Shown: positions 24,624-33,110 of the stretch, piece by piece
Layout: every line of letters starts with the position of its first letter
How positions within the stretch are numbered: the stretch's first letter is position 1
NCBI RefSeq assembly: GCF_016908645.1
Contig: NZ_JAFBEH010000014.1
Coordinates: 1-46,434, forward strand
DNA: 46,434 nucleotides
Direction of reading: 5' to 3'
Source of the DNA: Streptococcus loxodontisalivarius
GTDB taxonomy: Bacteria > Bacillota > Bacilli > Lactobacillales > Streptococcaceae
Notes under the pieces: generated by a model
The model's database searches: none
What the model was told of the DNA's origin: nothing
The model's input: the letters and a program-made list of their open reading frames with translations, nothing else
Program-made: the position numbers and the translations under genes

Positions 24624-25481
24624 TCATAATTCAAAAATAGTCATGCTATTTTTAAATTCTTCTTTTAGATGTTGTTTTTGATAGTCTTGGTAGTCTGGGA
24701 GTTTTTTGACCAGATTATAGCGTTTGCTGAGGTTCCAAGTGCCTGTGGGGTTGAGCTCAGGATGGTCAGAAACATAATTGATGGTCAAATCCCACTCTCT
24801 GACATAGCCTAGAGGTCTTGAGTGATAGCGGACAACATCTATTTCTCTTGTACCGTAGGAGCGATGCGCGTGACCGAAGACCACATCGGCAATCTTATGT
24901 TTGACGAAGACATCATGGAAGGCTTGGCTGCCCAAGAAAGCATTGAAAGGCTTAAAGGTCTTGTGGGTCATGGTAAAATCGCTGTGCGGCACAAAGTGCA
25001 TGGCAACGATAGCTGGCTTATCTAGTTGAGCTAGGACTTTGTCCAGTTTCTTCAAGACTTTTTTCGTCATATCTGGGTCTGACAGACCACGGTTTAAACG
25101 TCGGTCAAACCAAAAACGATTTTTAAAGGCTAGATTCTCGGCTTCAGTCTTTTCAGTGCTAAAGGAATAGTCATACCAGCCTTGAAAGCTAACTAAATAA
25201 CGATTACCTAGGTCAATGACTTGAAAATCCATATTTTGTATAGTTGTTTCATCTAAATCCAACATATCATGGTTGCCCAAGTTGTAAGTAACCTTGACCT
25301 GCTCTGCTATTTTTTCAATAAAAGGAAGCGAGGTTTGGTAGTGGTGGTTGGAGATGTCGCCTGCCAAGTGCAGGTGAGTGATGCCCTCTTCTTTGAGGAG
25401 ATTTTTCAGGGTCTCCAGTTCAAAGTCGCCAAAGTGATTGAGGTCGATATGGAGATCGCTCATAATTGCCAATTTTGTCAT
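24624..25481 (-). CDS. Calcineurin-like metallophosphoesterase
   Basis: A 285-residue phosphoesterase with the complete dinuclear-metal motif set: D9 and H11 (MSDLHID), LAGDISNH near 39-46, GNHD near 70-73, a histidine in MHFVPHSD near 160, and FGHAH near 197-201. The substrate cannot be told from sequence. The gene is divergent from queG with about 100 bases between the starts, and convergent with the Mn exporter. Confidence 0.83.
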   Translation of the reverse strand: MTKLAIMSDLHIDLNHFGDFELETLKNLLKEEGITHLHLAGDISNHHYQTSLPFIEKIAEQVKVTYNLGNHDMLDLDETTIQNMDFQVIDLGNRYLVSFQGWYDYSFSTEKTEAENLAFKNRFWFDRRLNRGLSDPDMTKKVLKKLDKVLAQLDKPAIVAMHFVPHSDFTMTHKTFKPFNAFLGSQAFHDVFVKHKIADVVFGHAHRSYGTREIDVVRYHSRPLGYVREWDLTINYVSDHPELNPTGTWNLSKRYNLVKKLPDYQDYQKQHLKEEFKNSMTIFEL

Positions 25482-25583
25482 AGTCCTATTTTAGCAAAAA
25501 GGTCTGGCTCTGTCTTGACTTTGTCATCTAGGCTTAACCCTTTAGACTTGCTCTCTTTACATTTTTCCATTAAGATAGAGGTT

Positions 25584-26702
25584 ATGGATATCAAGGAAGA
25601 AATTAAGAGAATCGCAGCTGAGATTGGGATTTCCAAGATTGGATTTACGACGGCTGATGATTTTGATTATTTGGAGAAATCGCTGCGCGCCTCAGTTGAG
25701 GAAGGGCGTAGTACGGGTTTTGAGCATAAGGTTATCGAGGAGCGTATCAAGCCAAAGCTGAGCTTGGCATCCGCAAAGACTATCATTTCGATTGCCGTTG
25801 CCTACCCTAATAAATTGCCAGTGCAGCCACCTAAGACTGAGTTCAAGCGTGGTAAAATCACGCCAAACTCATGGGGTCTAGACTACCACTATGTCCTTCA
25901 AGATAAGCTCAAGCGTCTAGCCGAGGCTATTGAAGACTTGACTGATGATTTTGAGTACAAGGGCATGGTGGACACAGGCGCCTTGGTGGATACGGCAGTT
26001 GCTAGGCGAGCTGGTATTGGTTTTATTGGAAAGAATGGTCTGGTTATCTCAAAAGAGTTTGGTTCCTACATGTTCTTGGGCGAACTCATTACCAATCTGG
26101 AAATTGAACCTGACCAGCCTGTGGATTATGGCTGCGGTGATTGCAATCGTTGTGTTGAGGCTTGTCCGACATCCTGTCTTATCGGAGATGGAACCATGAA
26201 TGCCAGACGTTGTCTGTCTTTCCAGACACAGGATAAGGGCATGATGGATATGGAGTTCCGTAAGAAAATCAAGACGGTCATCTATGGCTGTGACATCTGT
26301 CAGATTTGTTGTCCTTACAATAAAGGTATTGAAAATCCGTTGGCAACAGATATTGACCCTGAACTTGCTTGGCCTGAATTGATTCCCTTCCTTGAATTGT
26401 CTAACAGCAATTTCAAAGAGAAGTTTGGTATGATTGCAGGTTCTTGGCGTGGTAAAAATATCCTGCAACGCAATGCTATTATCGCGCTAGCTAATGCCCA
26501 CGATAGAAGTGCCGTTGTCAAACTCATCGAAATCATCGATAAGAATAACAACCCTATTCATACAGCGACAGCCATCTGGGCGCTGGGTGAGATTGTCAAA
26601 AAACCCGATGAGGCCATGCTTGATTTTATGCGCAGCCTTTCTCCCAAAGACGAAGCTAGTCTGGAAGAGTTGGAATTGGTCCGTCAGAAATGGCAATTTT
26701 AA
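25584..26702 (+). CDS. queG: Epoxyqueuosine reductase
   Basis: A 372-residue iron-sulfur, cobalamin-dependent enzyme that reduces epoxyqueuosine to queuosine in tRNA, the last step of that modification. The two [4Fe-4S] cysteine clusters are CGDCNRCVEACPTSC (near 173-187) and CDICQICCPYN (near 236-246). The family opening MDIKEEIKRIAAEIGISKIG is at the N-terminus and a short HEAT-like repeat region lies at the C-terminus. Start ATG 25584 has AGAGG close upstream; the much longer open frame from 25269 is only the complement of the phosphoesterase gene. prfB follows after about 47 bases. Confidence 0.93.
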   Translation: MDIKEEIKRIAAEIGISKIGFTTADDFDYLEKSLRASVEEGRSTGFEHKVIEERIKPKLSLASAKTIISIAVAYPNKLPVQPPKTEFKRGKITPNSWGLDYHYVLQDKLKRLAEAIEDLTDDFEYKGMVDTGALVDTAVARRAGIGFIGKNGLVISKEFGSYMFLGELITNLEIEPDQPVDYGCGDCNRCVEACPTSCLIGDGTMNARRCLSFQTQDKGMMDMEFRKKIKTVIYGCDICQICCPYNKGIENPLATDIDPELAWPELIPFLELSNSNFKEKFGMIAGSWRGKNILQRNAIIALANAHDRSAVVKLIEIIDKNNNPIHTATAIWALGEIVKKPDEAMLDFMRSLSPKDEASLEELELVRQKWQF

Positions 26703-26749
26703 GGCATTTGTGATAAGATAATAGAGATAAATTTTGGAGGTAGTAACTC

Positions 26750-27845
26750 ATGGAAGTGGCTGAAATTCGCCAAAAAATTGCTGAAAATCAAGAGAAACTA
26801 ATCAGTTTCGGGAGGTCTCTTTGACTTAGATCGTTTGGAGGAGGAGATTGCTCTTCTTGAAAACCAAATGACTGAGCCAGATTTCTGGAACGATAACCTT
26901 GCGGCGCAGAAAGTATCGCAGGAGCTTAACGAACTCAAGTTGAAATATGAAACTTTCCACAACATGCAGGAGTTGTCTGATGAGACAGAGCTCTACTTGG
27001 AGATGTTGGAGGAAGATGACTCGGTTCAGGAGGAGTTGGAAGAATCGCTTGAAAAGTTGGACAAAATCATGTCTAGCTACGAGATGACCCTTCTTTTGTC
27101 TGAGCCTTATGACCATAACAATGCCATTTTGGAAATCCACCCAGGTTCTGGGGGTACTGAGGCCCAGGACTGGGCTGACATGCTTTACCGCATGTACACA
27201 CGTTTTGGAAATGCCAAGGGCTACAAGGTTGAGACCTTGGACTATCAAGCAGGGGATGAGGCTGGTATCAAGTCTGTGACCCTCTCATTTGAAGGACCAA
27301 ATGCCTACGGTTTCCTCAAGTCTGAAATGGGTGTTCACCGCTTGGTGCGTATCTCACCGTTTGACTCTGCTAAACGCCGTCACACATCTTTCACATCAGT
27401 TGAAGTCATGCCTGAATTGGATGATACCATTGAAGTGGAAATCCGTGATGACGACATCAAGATGGATACCTTCCGTTCAGGTGGTGCTGGTGGTCAGAAC
27501 GTCAACAAGGTGTCAACTGGTGTTCGTTTGACTCACATTCCAACAGGAATCGTTGTTGCTTCGACAGTTGACCGTACTCAGTATGGTAACCGTGATCGTG
27601 CCATGAAGATGCTTCAAGCCAAACTCTATCAAATGGAGCAAGAGAAGAAGGCTGAAGAGGTTAATGCCCTCAAAGGTGACAAGAAAGAAATCACTTGGGG
27701 AAGTCAAATCCGTTCCTACGTCTTCACACCATACACTATGGTAAAAGACCACCGAACAGGCTTTGAAGTTGCCCAAGTTGATAAGATTATGGATGGTGAC
27801 ATCGAAGGTTTCATCGATGCCTACCTCAAATGGCGTATGGACTAG
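26750..27845 (+). CDS. prfB: Peptide chain release factor 2, with programmed +1 frameshift
   Basis: RF2 recognises UGA and UAA stops. The reading starts at ATG 26750 (TTTTGGAGG upstream) and meets an in-frame TGA at 26822-26824, codon 25. At that point the sequence GGGAGG-TCT-CTT-TGA-C has an internal ribosome-binding site three bases before the CTT slip codon, the standard RF2 autoregulatory frameshift: low RF2 lets the ribosome slip +1 and read GAC. The shifted frame runs to 27845, giving 364 residues. The peptide-release motif [10 protein letters not shown] and the stop-codon motif SPF (RISPFDS) are present. prfB is followed by ftsEX as in other streptococci, but here a hairpin mosaic lies between. 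Confidence 0.97.
26811..26825 (+). promoter_or_regulatory. RF2 programmed frameshift site
   Basis: GGAGG (internal Shine-Dalgarno), three bases, CTT slip codon (26819-26821), TGA stop (26822-26824), C. The spacing is identical to the classic site. Confidence 0.95.
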
Positions 27846-27949
27846 AATCATTCCTGTTGTTATTCAACCCAAGTCTGACAAGGGATTGCCGAACTGCAAA
27901 AAATTAAATCGCCACGAGAAATTAAGAATCTCATCATATGGGATGGGAG

Positions 27950-28180
27950 GTTAATTTTAGAAGCGGAGCTGTAGGCGTACGAAGTACGCCATCTCCGATA
28001 GTCTCCGCCGTGGTACTAAGAGCGACAAAGTCGCTTGGGAGTGAAACAATCCATTGGATTGTTTCGATGAAAGCTACGCTTTCTCTATTTCCCACCTCCA
28101 ACAGTCTCCCAGACTTACGGCAAGTCTTCATTTTCAGTTGCCGACCTCAAATAGTCCACTGGACTATTTGAGCCCCCCAC
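27950..28180. repeat. Intergenic mosaic of three-base-loop hairpins (mosaic 2)
   Basis: Six palindromes follow one another, all with three-base loops: GGCGTAC-GAA (27974-27990, inside a longer stem CGGAG/CTCCG at 27964-27997), AGCGAC-AAA (28021-28035), GAAACAATCC-ATT (28043-28065), GAAAGC-TAC (28069-28083), AGTCT-CCC (28103-28115) and CTCAAATAGTCC-ACT (28146-28172). Bases 28066-28115 match mosaic 1 (5480-5529) at 42 of 50 positions. A 77-codon open frame here is a by-product of the palindromes, not a gene. The rest of the 27846-28246 gap is AT-rich leader before ftsE. Confidence 0.82.
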
Positions 28181-28246
28181 CTAAGGAGACTATCAAAAAA
28201 CAATAATGGGAATAATTTAAAATTACAAGCAAAGGAAAATTATTTT

Positions 28247-28939
28247 ATGGCTTTAATTGAAATGAGTGGTGTTTCTAAGAAATTTCACCGTTCGACAACT
28301 GCCTTGAGAGATATTTCGGTATCTGTTGATCAAGGTGAGTTTGTCTATATTGTCGGTCCTTCAGGGGCTGGTAAGTCAAGCTTCATCAAGCTTCTCTACT
28401 GTGAAGAAAAGATTTCTTCTGGTAGTCTTCATGTTGGAGAGTTTAACTTGGCTAAGATGAAAAAACGTCAGGTGCCAATGCTGCGCCGTTCTATCGGAGT
28501 TGTCTTCCAAGACTATAAATTGCTTCCTAAGAAGACTGTTTTTGAAAATGTAGCTTTCGCTATGGAAGTTATTGGTGAAAAACGTCGTAACATTAAGAAA
28601 CGTGTTGAAGAAGTTCTCGACTTGGTTGGTCTTAAACATAAGGCACGTTCTTTCCCAAATCAATTGTCTGGTGGTGAGCAACAACGTGTGGCAATCGCGC
28701 GAGCTATTGTTAACAATCCAAAACTTTTGATTGCTGACGAACCAACTGGTAACTTGGACCCTGAGATTTCTATGGAAATCATGCAGGTGCTTGAGCGCAT
28801 CAATCTGCAAGGGACGACAGTTCTGATGGCGACCCACAACAGTCAGATTGTTAATACGCTGCGCCACCGAGTGATTGCCATTGAAGATGGTCGCTTGGTG
28901 CGTGATGAAGAGGAAGGAGAATACGGTTACAATGATTAG
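28247..28939 (+). CDS. ftsE: Cell-division ATP-binding protein FtsE
   Basis: A 230-residue ABC-type ATPase that, with FtsX, passes division signals to peptidoglycan hydrolases (PcsB in streptococci). Walker A GPSGAGKSS at about 38-46, Q-loop VVFQDYKLLP near 86-95, signature LSGGEQQRVAIARAI near 140-154, Walker B LLIADEPTG near 162-170, and the switch histidine in MATHN near 194. AAAGGAAAA precedes the start. It overlaps ftsX by 8 bases. Confidence 0.96.
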   Translation: MALIEMSGVSKKFHRSTTALRDISVSVDQGEFVYIVGPSGAGKSSFIKLLYCEEKISSGSLHVGEFNLAKMKKRQVPMLRRSIGVVFQDYKLLPKKTVFENVAFAMEVIGEKRRNIKKRVEEVLDLVGLKHKARSFPNQLSGGEQQRVAIARAIVNNPKLLIADEPTGNLDPEISMEIMQVLERINLQGTTVLMATHNSQIVNTLRHRVIAIEDGRLVRDEEEGEYGYND

Positions 28940-29861
28940 AAATTTTTTCCGTCATTTGGCGAATTCCTTTAAAAATCTTTTCCGAAATGGATGGATGACG
29001 ATTGCTGCCATTTCAATGGTGACAGTGACGCTTACCTTGGTTGGTATCTTCGCTGCTGGGCTTCTCAATATCGAACGAATCGCTTCAGGTGTTGAAAATA
29101 ATATTCAGATCAATGTCTACTTGGATCCAAGTTCTCAGGATAATTCTGAGACAACGACTGATCCAGCTGGTCAGACCATTGCAAATACTTCCTACCACAG
29201 CATCTACAATCAAATTCAAGCCCTTGATGGCGTTGATTCCATTACTTTCTCAAGTAAGGATGATCAATTGGCTCAACTTCAGGAGACAATGGGTGAAGAT
29301 TGGAAGCTCTTTGATGGTGATTCAAACCCACTTTCAGATGCCTACATTGTTAAGACAAAAACTCCTGACGATGTGAAGTCAGTTGCTGAAGCTATTCAAT
29401 CAATTCAAGGTGTTGATTCAGTTGAATACGGTGGAACAAGCAGTGAAAACATCATGGCTCTCGCTTCGAAAATTCGTCTCTGGGGTCTTGTTGGAACAGG
29501 TATTCTGGTATTAGTTGCGATCTTCTTGATCTCAAATACAATTCGTATGACAATCTTCTCACGTAGCCGTGATATCGAAATCATGCGTCTTGTTGGTGCT
29601 AAGAATTCTTACATCCGTGGACCATTCTTCTATGAAGGTGCCTGGGTTGGTTTGATTGGAGCAATTGTTCCTGCGGTAATCATCTATTTCGGTTATCACT
29701 GGGTTTACGATAACTACAATCCATCACTTCTGACAGAAGGCTTGTCACTCTATGACATCAATGTCTTCTTGCCAGCTATGATTGGTGCTATGGCACTTGT
29801 TGGTATTGTGATCGGTTCATTGGGTTCAATTCTTTCAATGCGCCGCTTCTTAAAAATCTAA
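28932..29861 (+). CDS. ftsX: Cell-division membrane protein FtsX
   Basis: A 309-residue permease-like protein with four membrane segments (about 22-45, 180-205, 230-255, 275-300) and a large extracellular loop (about 48-175) that contacts the hydrolase partner. VGAKNSYIRGPFFYEGAWVG near 224-243 is a family block. ATG 28932 is chosen over an earlier in-frame ATG at 28875 because AAGGAG (28915-28920) is spaced for it and typical FtsX begins MIRNFFRH. ATGATTAG overlap with ftsE indicates coupled translation. Confidence 0.95.
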   Translation: MIRNFFRHLANSFKNLFRNGWMTIAAISMVTVTLTLVGIFAAGLLNIERIASGVENNIQINVYLDPSSQDNSETTTDPAGQTIANTSYHSIYNQIQALDGVDSITFSSKDDQLAQLQETMGEDWKLFDGDSNPLSDAYIVKTKTPDDVKSVAEAIQSIQGVDSVEYGGTSSENIMALASKIRLWGLVGTGILVLVAIFLISNTIRMTIFSRSRDIEIMRLVGAKNSYIRGPFFYEGAWVGLIGAIVPAVIIYFGYHWVYDNYNPSLLTEGLSLYDINVFLPAMIGAMALVGIVIGSLGSILSMRRFLKI

Positions 29862-29869
29862 AATAAAGC

Positions 29870-29904
29870 AAAACCAGAAGTTCGACTCGAACTTCTGGTT
29901 TTTT
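29870..29904. terminator. Bidirectional terminator between ftsX and the PrsW-like gene
   Basis: AACCAGAAGTTCGA (29872-29885) and TCGAACTTCTGGTT (29887-29900) form a 14-bp palindrome with A and T runs outside, ending in the last codons of the convergent gene. Confidence 0.9.
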
Positions 29905-30682
29905 AGTTATTAGGATCTACTGCTTTTTGATAGCTAAGATAGAAGAGGTAGAGGGTTAGGCAGGTCAGGATAGGACTGACTAGTGGAGGTGTTGTTTGGA
30001 TATCTGTAAGCGGTGAATCCCAGAGGAAGTGCAGAAGAACTGGACTAAGTCCAAGGGCTAGGTCAGCAAGTTTCTTTTGCTTTTTAAAGAGATAAAGATT
30101 ACTTGTAAGGATAGCAGTATAGGTCCAGTGGGATGCAAATGCACCAGAGATACGAATGAGAGCCTGTTGAATAATGGGATCTTTTCCTTCTAAGGCAGTA
30201 TTGGTGATGTAAGAGATATCTTCACTGACCTGAAAACCAAGACCAACAAAGGCACCGATAAAGAGAACTTGTAGGATTGATTTAGGTTTCAAGAGGTAGA
30301 TGAGACTAAAGCTGGCTAGGGCTTTGAGAGTCTCTTCGATAAAGGGTGCCGTCAGGGCAGCCTCCCAGCTAGCGTGAGTTTTTTTAGAAAGAATAAGTGC
30401 CCAAAATTCGCTGAAAATACTGTTGCCATAGGCTGCCATACAACCGATTAGACAGCTCCCGAAAATCAAACTGAGCGCTAGCGTTTTTCTAGACTGCTTC
30501 GGTCCATAAGTTTTGGTAAGGTAGTAGGCTGGAATGAGATAGAGGGCCAGTAGACCTACTGCAAGAAGACTGTAGAGACCAATTTGCTCAGAAGTGACTG
30601 CTGAATAGAAATCACTGCTGTCATTTTCGAGACCAATACAAACGCCCAAAAGTAGGAGCAGAATGAGTAGTTTTTGTTTCAT
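29903..30682 (-). CDS. PrsW-family intramembrane protease
   Basis: A 259-residue protein with about eight membrane helices. Conserved PrsW-type residues are present: APFIEETLKAL (EExxK) near 111-121, GLGFQVSEDISY near 147-158, SHWTYTA near 184-190, and LHFLWDSP near 217-224. PrsW-like proteases cut anti-sigma factors or signalling peptides inside the membrane. It is the last gene of a three-gene unit; 8 bases separate it from the hydrolase. In light of the broken anti-sigma locus at 11.7-12.5 kb, its present substrate here is open. Confidence 0.78.
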   Translation of the reverse strand: MKQKLLILLLLLGVCIGLENDSSDFYSAVTSEQIGLYSLLAVGLLALYLIPAYYLTKTYGPKQSRKTLALSLIFGSCLIGCMAAYGNSIFSEFWALILSKKTHASWEAALTAPFIEETLKALASFSLIYLLKPKSILQVLFIGAFVGLGFQVSEDISYITNTALEGKDPIIQQALIRISGAFASHWTYTAILTSNLYLFKKQKKLADLALGLSPVLLHFLWDSPLTDIQTTPPLVSPILTCLTLYLFYLSYQKAVDPNN

Positions 30683-30690
30683 AAATCTGA

Positions 30691-31422
30691 TTAGGAATCC
30701 TTTTCTGTATTATTTGTGATAAAGCTAATGATGGCTGCAACAATTTGTTCTTCTTGCTCACTTTGACTGATTGTTGCCTTTCCGTCACCATCTTGTTGAC
30801 CATAGGTGCCAAAGCCGCTATGATTGCCACCTTGAATGGTGACATAAGTACTTAAATTGGAATTGATACGACTTTTGGCTGCTTCAAAATTTTTCCAGTT
30901 GAGCACCTTGTCCTGACTGGCTGTGATGGAAAGAACTGGAAGATCCAATTTTGAAAGGTCGGTTTTTTGATCAGGGTAGGAGGCAAGTAAAATCAGCCCC
31001 TTTATCTGGCTTGAATCCTCAACTTGCCAAGAAGCAACAACGCCACCTAGGGAATGCCCAGCCAGAAAGACTGTACTTAGCTTTTCCTTTTCGATGAGTT
31101 TTTGAGCGGACTTGCTTTGCAAAAGAGGGAGGTTGGCTGGAGACGTGATGAGGTAGACGTTGATTCCAGACTGACTCAACTGCTCTACCATTGGCGCATA
31201 AGCCGCCTCTTCCACCAAGGCACCTTGATAAAAAATGACACTGGCCTTGGGGTTTTCGGCCTCAAACAAGAGGTAGTTGTCCTTTGAAATAGCTGTCTTG
31301 ACTAGACTTTCTGCCTGTGAGCTAGCCTGGTAGGTTTTGGAAAATAGCAGAGCTGTGAAGCCCAGAAAAATCAGTCCTAGCAGGCTAAGACTGATCAGTA
31401 GATACTTGTATCTCTTTTTCAT
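30691..31422 (-). CDS. Membrane-anchored alpha/beta hydrolase
   Basis: A 243-residue protein with an N-terminal membrane anchor at about 7-28 and an extracytoplasmic alpha/beta-hydrolase domain. The nucleophile elbow GHSLGG has the serine at about residue 123, the acid is likely in SITASQDKV near 168-176, and the histidine is in GGNHSGFGTYG near 199-209. The substrate is unknown. Its start overlaps the stop of the MBL gene by 4 bases (ATGA). Confidence 0.78.
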   Translation of the reverse strand: MKKRYKYLLISLSLLGLIFLGFTALLFSKTYQASSQAESLVKTAISKDNYLLFEAENPKASVIFYQGALVEEAAYAPMVEQLSQSGINVYLITSPANLPLLQSKSAQKLIEKEKLSTVFLAGHSLGGVVASWQVEDSSQIKGLILLASYPDQKTDLSKLDLPVLSITASQDKVLNWKNFEAAKSRINSNLSTYVTIQGGNHSGFGTYGQQDGDGKATISQSEQEEQIVAAIISFITNNTEKDS

Positions 31423-32054
31423 CTGAAGAAGGGGTTAACGTTTTTTTCGTGGGAGATGGTTGTGTCAGTTCCATGTCCAGGGTAGACCTTGTAGTGATTT
31501 GGAAGGGTGAAGAGCTTTTCCTTGATGGAAGTAATCAGCTGATCGTAGTTTCCTGTCGGCAAATCCCAACGACCGATTGCTTCTCTAAAGAGGGCATCTC
31601 CAGTTATGACAAACTCTTCTTGATCAAAGATAATGGAAACTCCACCGATAGAGTGACCCGGAGTCTCGACAACTCTGAATTGGAATCCAGCTAGATCATA
31701 TTGCTCGTCGAATTGGAAATGATGTTCGGCAGGTGACGCGATGACATCCTCCATATCACTGTGACGGTCAAGCCCAGAAAGATTGTCGATAGGAGATCCC
31801 AACCAATCTGCCTCCTTGGCAGAGACATAGACTGGTGGCTGATTGAAGTGCTGACGAACTGCCTCAAGGCTCATAATGTGGTCATAGTGAGTATGAGTTA
31901 GGAGAATAGCAGCGACTGGCTTTTGGAAACTTGTCAGCTGATCCAAGATTTCTTGAGTGTTGCTACCAGGATCAATGACGATTACCGCCTGATCGTTGAT
32001 AAGATAGTATGTATTTTCGCGCGCAGCGCTATTGAGTGTTTTTTGAATATCCAT
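31419..32054 (-). CDS. MBL-fold metallohydrolase (glyoxalase II-like, YcbL type)
   Basis: A 211-residue metallo-beta-lactamase-fold enzyme. The metal-binding motif is THTHYDHI (H54, H56, D58, H59), followed by a histidine in ETPGHSIGG near 133, the bridging aspartate in ITGDALF near 155, and the final histidine in VYPGHGTDT near 196. The pattern is that of hydroxyacylglutathione-hydrolase-like proteins; the true thioester substrate is unknown. First gene of the three-gene minus-strand operon, divergent from butA. Confidence 0.85.
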   Translation of the reverse strand: MDIQKTLNSAARENTYYLINDQAVIVIDPGSNTQEILDQLTSFQKPVAAILLTHTHYDHIMSLEAVRQHFNQPPVYVSAKEADWLGSPIDNLSGLDRHSDMEDVIASPAEHHFQFDEQYDLAGFQFRVVETPGHSIGGVSIIFDQEEFVITGDALFREAIGRWDLPTGNYDQLITSIKEKLFTLPNHYKVYPGHGTDTTISHEKNVNPFFR

Positions 32055-32115
32055 GTCAATAGTTTATCAAAAAAAGTGACATTTATCACTTATTTTTAAA
32101 ATAACCTCTAAATCG

Positions 32116-32143
32116 TTGACAGCGTTTTCTCTGGGAGTATAAT
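32116..32143 (+). promoter_or_regulatory. butA promoter with a cre-like box
   Basis: Perfect TTGACA (32116-32121), 16 bases, perfect TATAAT (32138-32143). TTGACAGCGTTTTCTC (from 32116) matches the CcpA operator consensus at 13 of 16 positions and covers the -35, so carbon-catabolite control is plausible. A further dyad CTTTGT/ACAAAAG lies in the leader at 32173-32188. Confidence 0.65.
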
Positions 32144-32199
32144 GGAGGCATAAGAAAGAAGGACCTCGTGCCCTTTGTCGTACAAAAGGAGGATTTCTT

Positions 32200-32970
32200 A
32201 TGTCTACAACTAAAGTTGCTATTGTTACAGGTGCTGGTCAAGGGATTGGCTTTGCTATTGCAAAACGTCTTCACGCTGACGGTTTCAAAATCGGTATCCT
32301 AGACTATAATAAAGAAACTGCGGAAAAAGCGGTGCAGGCTCTGTCAGCAGAGGATGCCTTTGCAGTCGTAGCTGATGTTTCCAAACAAGATCAGGTTAAG
32401 GCTGCCTTTGAAGCTGTTGTGGAGCACTTCGGTGATTTGACTGTCGTTGTTAATAATGCAGGTGTGGCACCAACAACGCCACTAGATACTATCACTGAGG
32501 AACAGTTCCAACGAACATTTGCCATCAATGTTGGTGGTGTTATCTGGGGTGCCCAAGCAGCGCAAGCTATTTTCAAAAAACTAGGTCATGGCGGAAAAAT
32601 TATCAATGCGACTTCACAAGCAGGTGTGGTCGGAAATCCTAATCTGACAGTTTATGGTGGTACGAAATTTGCTGTTCGTGGGATTACGCAGACTTTGGCG
32701 CGTGATTTGGCTGACCAAGGTATCACAGTCAATGCTTACGCACCTGGTATCGTTAAAACACCAATGATGTATGATATCGCTCATGAGGTTGGGAAAAATG
32801 CTGGTAAGGATGATGAATGGGGTATGCAAACTTTTGCTAAAGACATCACTTTGAAACGTCTTTCAGAACCTGAAGATGTGGCCAATGCCGTTGCCTTCCT
32901 TGCCGGTCCAGATTCAAATTACATCACTGGTCAAACCATTATCGTCGATGGTGGTATGCAGTTCCACTAA
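32200..32970 (+). CDS. butA: Diacetyl/acetoin reductase ((S)-acetoin forming)
   Basis: A 256-residue short-chain dehydrogenase/reductase that reduces diacetyl to acetoin and acetoin to 2,3-butanediol with NADH, a sink for pyruvate carbon and reducing power. NAD-binding TGAGQGIG at 10-17, NNAG at 85-88, N110, catalytic S139, Y152 and K156 ([11 protein letters not shown]). The C-terminal [18 protein letters not shown] is typical of butanediol dehydrogenases. AAAGGAGGA lies 7 bases before the start, and the promoter is near consensus. Confidence 0.9.
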   Translation: MSTTKVAIVTGAGQGIGFAIAKRLHADGFKIGILDYNKETAEKAVQALSAEDAFAVVADVSKQDQVKAAFEAVVEHFGDLTVVVNNAGVAPTTPLDTITEEQFQRTFAINVGGVIWGAQAAQAIFKKLGHGGKIINATSQAGVVGNPNLTVYGGTKFAVRGITQTLARDLADQGITVNAYAPGIVKTPMMYDIAHEVGKNAGKDDEWGMQTFAKDITLKRLSEPEDVANAVAFLAGPDSNYITGQTIIVDGGMQFH

Positions 32971-32983
32971 GACTATTGAAATC

Positions 32984-33011
32984 GAGCTGGAGTCAAATCT
33001 AGCTCTTTTTT
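32984..33011 (+). terminator. butA terminator
   Basis: GAGCTGGA pairs with TCTAGCTC over 8 bp (one G-U), followed by six Ts. Confidence 0.8.
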
Positions 33012-33039
33012 ATGGAATTGATAGAATTGGTTTTATTTT

Positions 33040-33080
33040 CTGAAAATTCTGTAGAAATTTCAGCGGAAATGTGCTAGAAT
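33040..33080 (+). promoter_or_regulatory. Extended -10 promoter and imperfect dyad before the ATP-grasp gene
   Basis: TGCTAGAAT at 33072-33080 is an extended -10. A 24-base imperfect dyad (33040-33063, 20 of 24 symmetric positions, CTGAAA at the left end and TTTCAG at the right) overlaps the -35 area. A related string TGAAAATTCTGTA also occurs in the riboswitch promoter at 21754. Confidence 0.4.
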
Positions 33081-33110
33081 AAAGAAAAAAGCTTGATTTG
33101 AGGTGTTGGT

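Noticed and set aside
25269..25583. N-terminal extension of QueG
   Set aside because: It is the exact complement of the metallophosphoesterase gene and lacks a ribosome site; QueG homology starts at ATG 25584.
27938..28171. 77-codon open frame in the prfB-ftsE gap as a small protein
   Set aside because: It is made wholly of palindromic units, has no ribosome site, and the matching core at 5480-5529 does not keep a reading frame.
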